Assembly: GCA_963921825.1 (NCBI GenBank)
Contig: OY997596.1
Coordinates: 35,579,932-35,643,931 of the forward strand
Reading direction: 5' to 3'
DNA from: Erodium maritimum
Lineage: Eukaryota > Streptophyta > Magnoliopsida > Geraniales > Geraniaceae
DNA: 64,000 bases
The notes under the pieces were generated by a model. That model had not been told where the DNA came from and made no database searches. It saw only the letters and a program-made list of their open reading frames with translations. Shown here in pieces: positions 60,644-64,000 of the stretch (its first letter is position 1; every line of letters begins with the position of its first letter). The position numbers and the translations under genes were made by a program.

Positions 60644-61007
60644 GGGAGACAATCACGTGCGAACCTCCCTTACGGTGCGAACCTGCGAACCTCAAATCTG
60701 GTTTGCGGAAATAGAGAACATGGTTTGCGGAAATAAGCATCTCAGTTTACGGAAAAAAAAAGTTTGAAAAAACAGCATTTTTTTGTTGTGAAAATATATG
60801 GTTTGCGAAAATAGTGTATCTGGTTTGCGGAAATAAGCATCCCAGTTTGCGGAAAAGAAGTTTGAAAAAAAAAGCATTTTATCTTGAGAAAAATATGGTT
60901 TGCGAAAACACCGCAAACCGAAACCACTATTTCCGCAAACCAGATACACTGCACAAGCAGGTTCGCACGTTCGCACCGTAAGCCATGGTTTGCACCTGAT
61001 TGCACCG
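60644..61007. mobile_element. (TA)n-flanked element 1
   Basis: Inverted ends carry GACAATCACGTGCGAACC (left) and GTGCAATCAGGTGCAAACC (right, complement). A second inverted block, TTACGGTGCGAAC, is nested inside. The interior holds two copies of a unit of about 105 bp starting GGTTTGCGGAAATA and ending near AAAAAGCATTTT. Non-coding. Confidence 0.7.
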
Positions 61008-61033
61008 TATATATATATATATATATATATATA

Positions 61034-61286
61034 AGATTCAGGTACAAACTTGTATCTTTCATACGAAATACAAACTATCAATATATGAGCCTTTCGATCG
61101 CGGATCAAATGTCCAAATTCAAACAAAAATCATTAATGACATAATCATTCATGCATATATTTGTAATTAATTTTGTAATCAATCACCCACACCCCCCTGA
61201 ATTTCGGTGGCCGTCTGATCCCCTAAATAAATGACTCAGATTGGTTTGTATTTCACACCTGAATTTCGGTTTGTACCCGAAAGTTC

Positions 61287-61288
<2 letters not shown>
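61034..61288. mobile_element. (TA)n-flanked element 2
   Basis: Ends AGATTCAGGTACAAAC (left) and GGGAACTTTCGGGTACAAAC (right, complement). The body is homologous to element 3, sharing AACTTGTATCTTTC at the left and CCCCCTGAATTTCGGTGGCC in the right half. Non-coding. Confidence 0.7.
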
Positions 61289-61317
<29 letters not shown>

Positions 61318-61319
<2 letters not shown>

Positions 61320-61578
61320 ATAACAATCAGGTACAAACTTGTATCTTTCGTCAGAACATAGAACTATCAATTTGGGCCCTTGGATCGTAGAATTAATGGC
61401 CTAGATTTAATGCATATCTTTTAATATCTTTTTAATTAATGCATATATTGTAATTGATTTCGTAATCAATCACCCCCCACCCCCCCTGAATTTCGGTGGC
61501 CATCCGATCTGGATAATCAATGGCCCAGATTAGTTCTACGTTCTGACCCGAAATAGGGTTTGTACTTGATTGTTCCCC
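61318..61578. mobile_element. (TA)n-flanked element 3
   Basis: Ends GGATAACAATCAGGTACAAAC (left) and GGGGAACAATCAAGTACAAAC (right, complement): terminal inverted repeats of about 20 bp. It belongs to the same family as element 2. Non-coding, 261 bp. Confidence 0.75.
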
Positions 61579-61599
61579 TATATATATATATATATATAT

Positions 61600-62046
61600 T
61601 ACTTGTTGATTGTTTATTGATGCATAGATAGTTATTTCCCATTCATTAGTCTCCTAGATGTTGGATATTAGGAAATACTTAGTTCTAAGTCCTAACAACT
61701 CATATTATAAGTCATTGCTCATTTTTTAGAATTCTTCACATCTGTTTACCAAGTATTATCTTATTAAAGACCTTCATATCTCTGAAGCCCTAGACTTCAA
61801 GTGAATCTTTTAGGTATCATCATCCCCACCCACTAGAAACGGGGTACGTGATCCTAAAATTCTTAGAAGGTTCGTTGCAGACACAAAAGACGTCTAAAGT
61901 AAAGTTTGGTATAAATTAGTGATATGGACAAAATATACATACTTTTTATAGACGTAGTCACCCACATTTATTGCATCTTTTTTATTTTTTTGTTTCTTGA
62001 ATGAAAATTATTAGTCCCCAAATTTATAACTCAAATTCAAAATCTG
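61600..62046. other. Unannotated spacer
   Basis: About 450 bp between the TA cluster and the LINE 3' end. It may continue the LTR whose edge is seen at 60604, but no second LTR boundary was found. Confidence 0.35.
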
Positions 62047-64000
62047 TTTTTTTTATAAGCGATAAATTTTTATTAAAAAGCAATTTCCAAGGAGGAAAAG
62101 GCTATGGTAAAACGATTACAATAAACTCCAACAAGGAGAAAAAAGGGAGAATGTCCCTTAAGGAGAAAAGTTACAACCCAATAAGCAAACGACGAGGCTT
62201 CCTCCGCAAGCAACCAACTGGATCGTGTTGCCAATCTGCAAAGGACCTATCACTACGAATGGACTTGGAAAGCCAAAAAATACTAAAGGACTGATTCTGA
62301 ATCTTGCCAAGAACCACCCGACTGCTTTCCATAATGTGGTTGAAAACTACCCCGTTCCGCAGGAGCCACAATTGCCAAAAGACCACATAACCAATCTGAA
62401 CCCAATGCTTCCACCACCAATTCGCCCTAACGCCCTTCCACGACAGAATAGCACCGACGACAGTTTTGGGGCATACCCAAACTACCTTCCACCATAAACA
62501 AACCAAACCCCAAATGAGGGCCGCTACAAGACAATGGAGCATGATATGATCGAAGTCCTCTATGCCGGATAGACACATCTTGCAATACACACCAGCCAAA
62601 GTAATTTGGACCCCTCTCGATTCTAAGAAAACCGAAGTAGGAAGAATAGAATGTGAACTCAACTAGACCAACATCGAGAGCTTGGGGGAATAGCTTTAAC
62701 CCACAAAATGGCAGCCCATTCAGACGCCTACAATCCATCATTACCAGATAAAATTTCATAACCTGTCGCAACTGAAAAAACACCCTTATCTTTGTTCTAG
62801 TGAATCTGGTCCTGAGTGAACGGATCCAGAGACAGTCCTTGAAGATTGCCCAACAAAGCAACAAGCTCATCTCTTTCCCAATCCCAGAGATTACGACGAG
62901 GTAAGATGCTCCAAGTCTCGTTAGCCCAAAACTCTGAAACCAAGCCCGTAGTGTTCCTTGCAGCAGCATAGATACGAGGGAAACGAACCTTAAAAGGAAT
63001 AAAACCATGCCAAGGATCATCCCAAAATCGAGCCCTAGAGCCATCACCCACCCTCCAAAATAAATTTTGCCTGCCAAACAATGTACTGAACATCGGATCA
63101 CCGGCCAGGTTGAGGATGTGATGAAAGAGAAACGCATTACCCCTTCGATCCAGCGCCGTAAGAACCCAATCGAGTGACGACCAGCCAAATTTGGAACAAA
63201 TTAGCTGCTTCCAGAGTGAATTGGAATCTGTGGCAAATCGCCAATACCACTAAGCCAGTAACGCGTCATTCATAGCTGCAAGATGCCGGAGCCCCAAACC
63301 TCCCTTCTTCTTCGGCCTACAGACTTGATCCCAACTGAGTTTATTAAAGGATTTACCTGAATGATATGACTTCCAGAGAAAAGAGCGCTGACAACTCTCC
63401 AAGGTGCGGACAAAGGCCTTGGGCGCCTTGAGCAGAGACATGTAAAATAAATGGAGTCCCGATAGAGTGCTTTGAATTAACACCACACGCCCAGCCAAGG
63501 ATAAAAACTTTGTATGCCAAACTGCCATAGACTTCCTATATTTGGTTATAATCGGATCCCAAGTTGTAATACCCTTGGGGGAAGCTCCCAAGCTGAAACC
63601 TAGATAGGGCATAGGTAAAACTGTTGACGTGCACCCCAAGCAATCCTCAACAACAGACGACGATAATAGATTTTCATTCAGAATTACGGGCTTGGACTTG
63701 ATGAAATTAATTTGCAACCCAGAAATCCATTCAAATGAAACGAGAACGGCCTTAAGCCTCGACAGCTCCTCTAAAACGCCATTGATAAATAGCAATGTAT
63801 CGTCTGCAAATTGAAGGTGTGATACTGACAATCTAGTGGTCACTTCCACTCCATGGAATAAGTGTTGATCTTTCCCGAACTCCAAAAGTCTATGGAGACC
63901 CTCTGCTGCAATTAAGAACAAGAATGGTGACAAGGGACATCCTTGTCTTATGCCATTGAACATTTGGAACTCCCAACCTGGTGAACCATTGACAAAAACT
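62047..64000 (-). mobile_element. L1-like LINE 3' half, running off the window
   Basis: The A8 tail on the minus strand lies at 62047-62054, preceded by a short 3' UTR. ORF2 begins beyond 64000. It is more intact than the other LINE copies in the window and related in plan to the element at 1472-6473. Confidence 0.9.
62171..64000 (-). pseudogene. LINE ORF2: reverse transcriptase and zf-RVT, partial
   Basis: Open from the window edge to 63250: FNGIRQGCPLSPFLF, then LQFADDTLLFI with the catalytic ADD, PYLGFSLGA, LSLAGRVVLIQS and KKKGGLGLRHLAAMNDALLA. An in-frame TAG at 63250 follows DALLA. The downstream frame shows GDGSRARFWDDPWHG (63093-62797). After a shift, the zf-RVT region has CKMCLSGIEDFDHIMLHC (62662-62171) and a Trp-rich C-terminus. 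At least one stop and one or two frameshifts in about 1.8 kb indicate recent inactivation. Confidence 0.9.

Larger units (their letters stand above)
60624..61599. repeat. (TA)n tracts separating three inserted elements
   Basis: Four TA-repeat tracts lie at 60624-60643, 61008-61033, 61289-61317 and 61579-61599, one at each border of three consecutive elements. The arrangement indicates insertion into, and duplication of, TA microsatellite. Confidence 0.9.

Noticed and set aside
62427-63188. 253-codon minus-strand frame, the longest there
   Set aside because: It is an out-of-frame reading of LINE ORF2. The family blocks (GDGSRARFWDDPWHG, zf-RVT cysteines) are in the frames 63093-62797 and 62662-62171.

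Overview
The window is nuclear DNA from a flowering plant, most likely a eudicot; I cannot name the genus. The evidence is spliced genes with GT-AG introns, an exocyst SEC6 very close to the Arabidopsis protein, a plant elicitor peptide precursor, and a dense load of plant-type L1-like LINEs, Ty1/copia elements, a TRIM, Mutator-like and hAT-like MITEs. There is no operon structure, CRISPR array or bacterial signal.

Only two host genes can be supported. (1) A two-exon PROPEP-like gene at 11096-11702 (+) encodes an 88-aa precursor ending in a plant elicitor peptide signature (GSGPKHN). (2) SEC6, the exocyst subunit, fills 25150-49973 on the minus strand in 25 exons. I could join every exon in phase into a 756-residue protein with no missing segment. 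Its introns are swollen by transposons. They hold a 9-bp-TSD MITE at 29470-30303, a decayed copia with a LINE inside it at 31090-33300, a 311-bp TRIM nested in a MITE at 35168-35789, and a young 5-kb Ty1/copia at 40623-45853.

Layout. 1-1470: non-coding, repeat-derived. 1472-6473: decayed L1-like LINE (+). 6474-10575: LINE tail, two hAT-like MITEs, an LTR remnant and a 930-bp MITE. 10576-11800: PROPEP gene. 12200-19150: fold-back element with tandem arrays, two related MITEs, an ORF1-only LINE with a perfect 16-bp target-site duplication (TSD), and a decayed LINE ORF1. 19156-24107: minus-strand LINE ORF2 broken by the 3' part of a copia with a 1.69-kb LTR. 24374-50345: SEC6 and its flanks. 50354-53610: hAT-like element carrying an ORF1-only LINE. 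53784-58350: two more ORF1-only LINEs, one split by a solo LTR of the 1.69-kb family with TSD ATAAC. 59035-60512: a 1.5-kb MULE-like element. 60604-61599: three elements inserted back to back in (TA)n tracts. 62047-64000: a minus-strand LINE ORF2 that runs off the window.

The strongest signals beyond ordinary annotation are the elicitor peptide gene; several LINE copies that carry ORF1 and a 3' tail but no endonuclease/reverse transcriptase (half-LINE architecture); the 211-bp tandem duplication across the host-LTR junction of the young copia; the (TA)n-seated element cluster; and a shared 17-bp palindrome in several MITEs. Every retroelement reading frame found is broken by stops, frameshifts or truncation.
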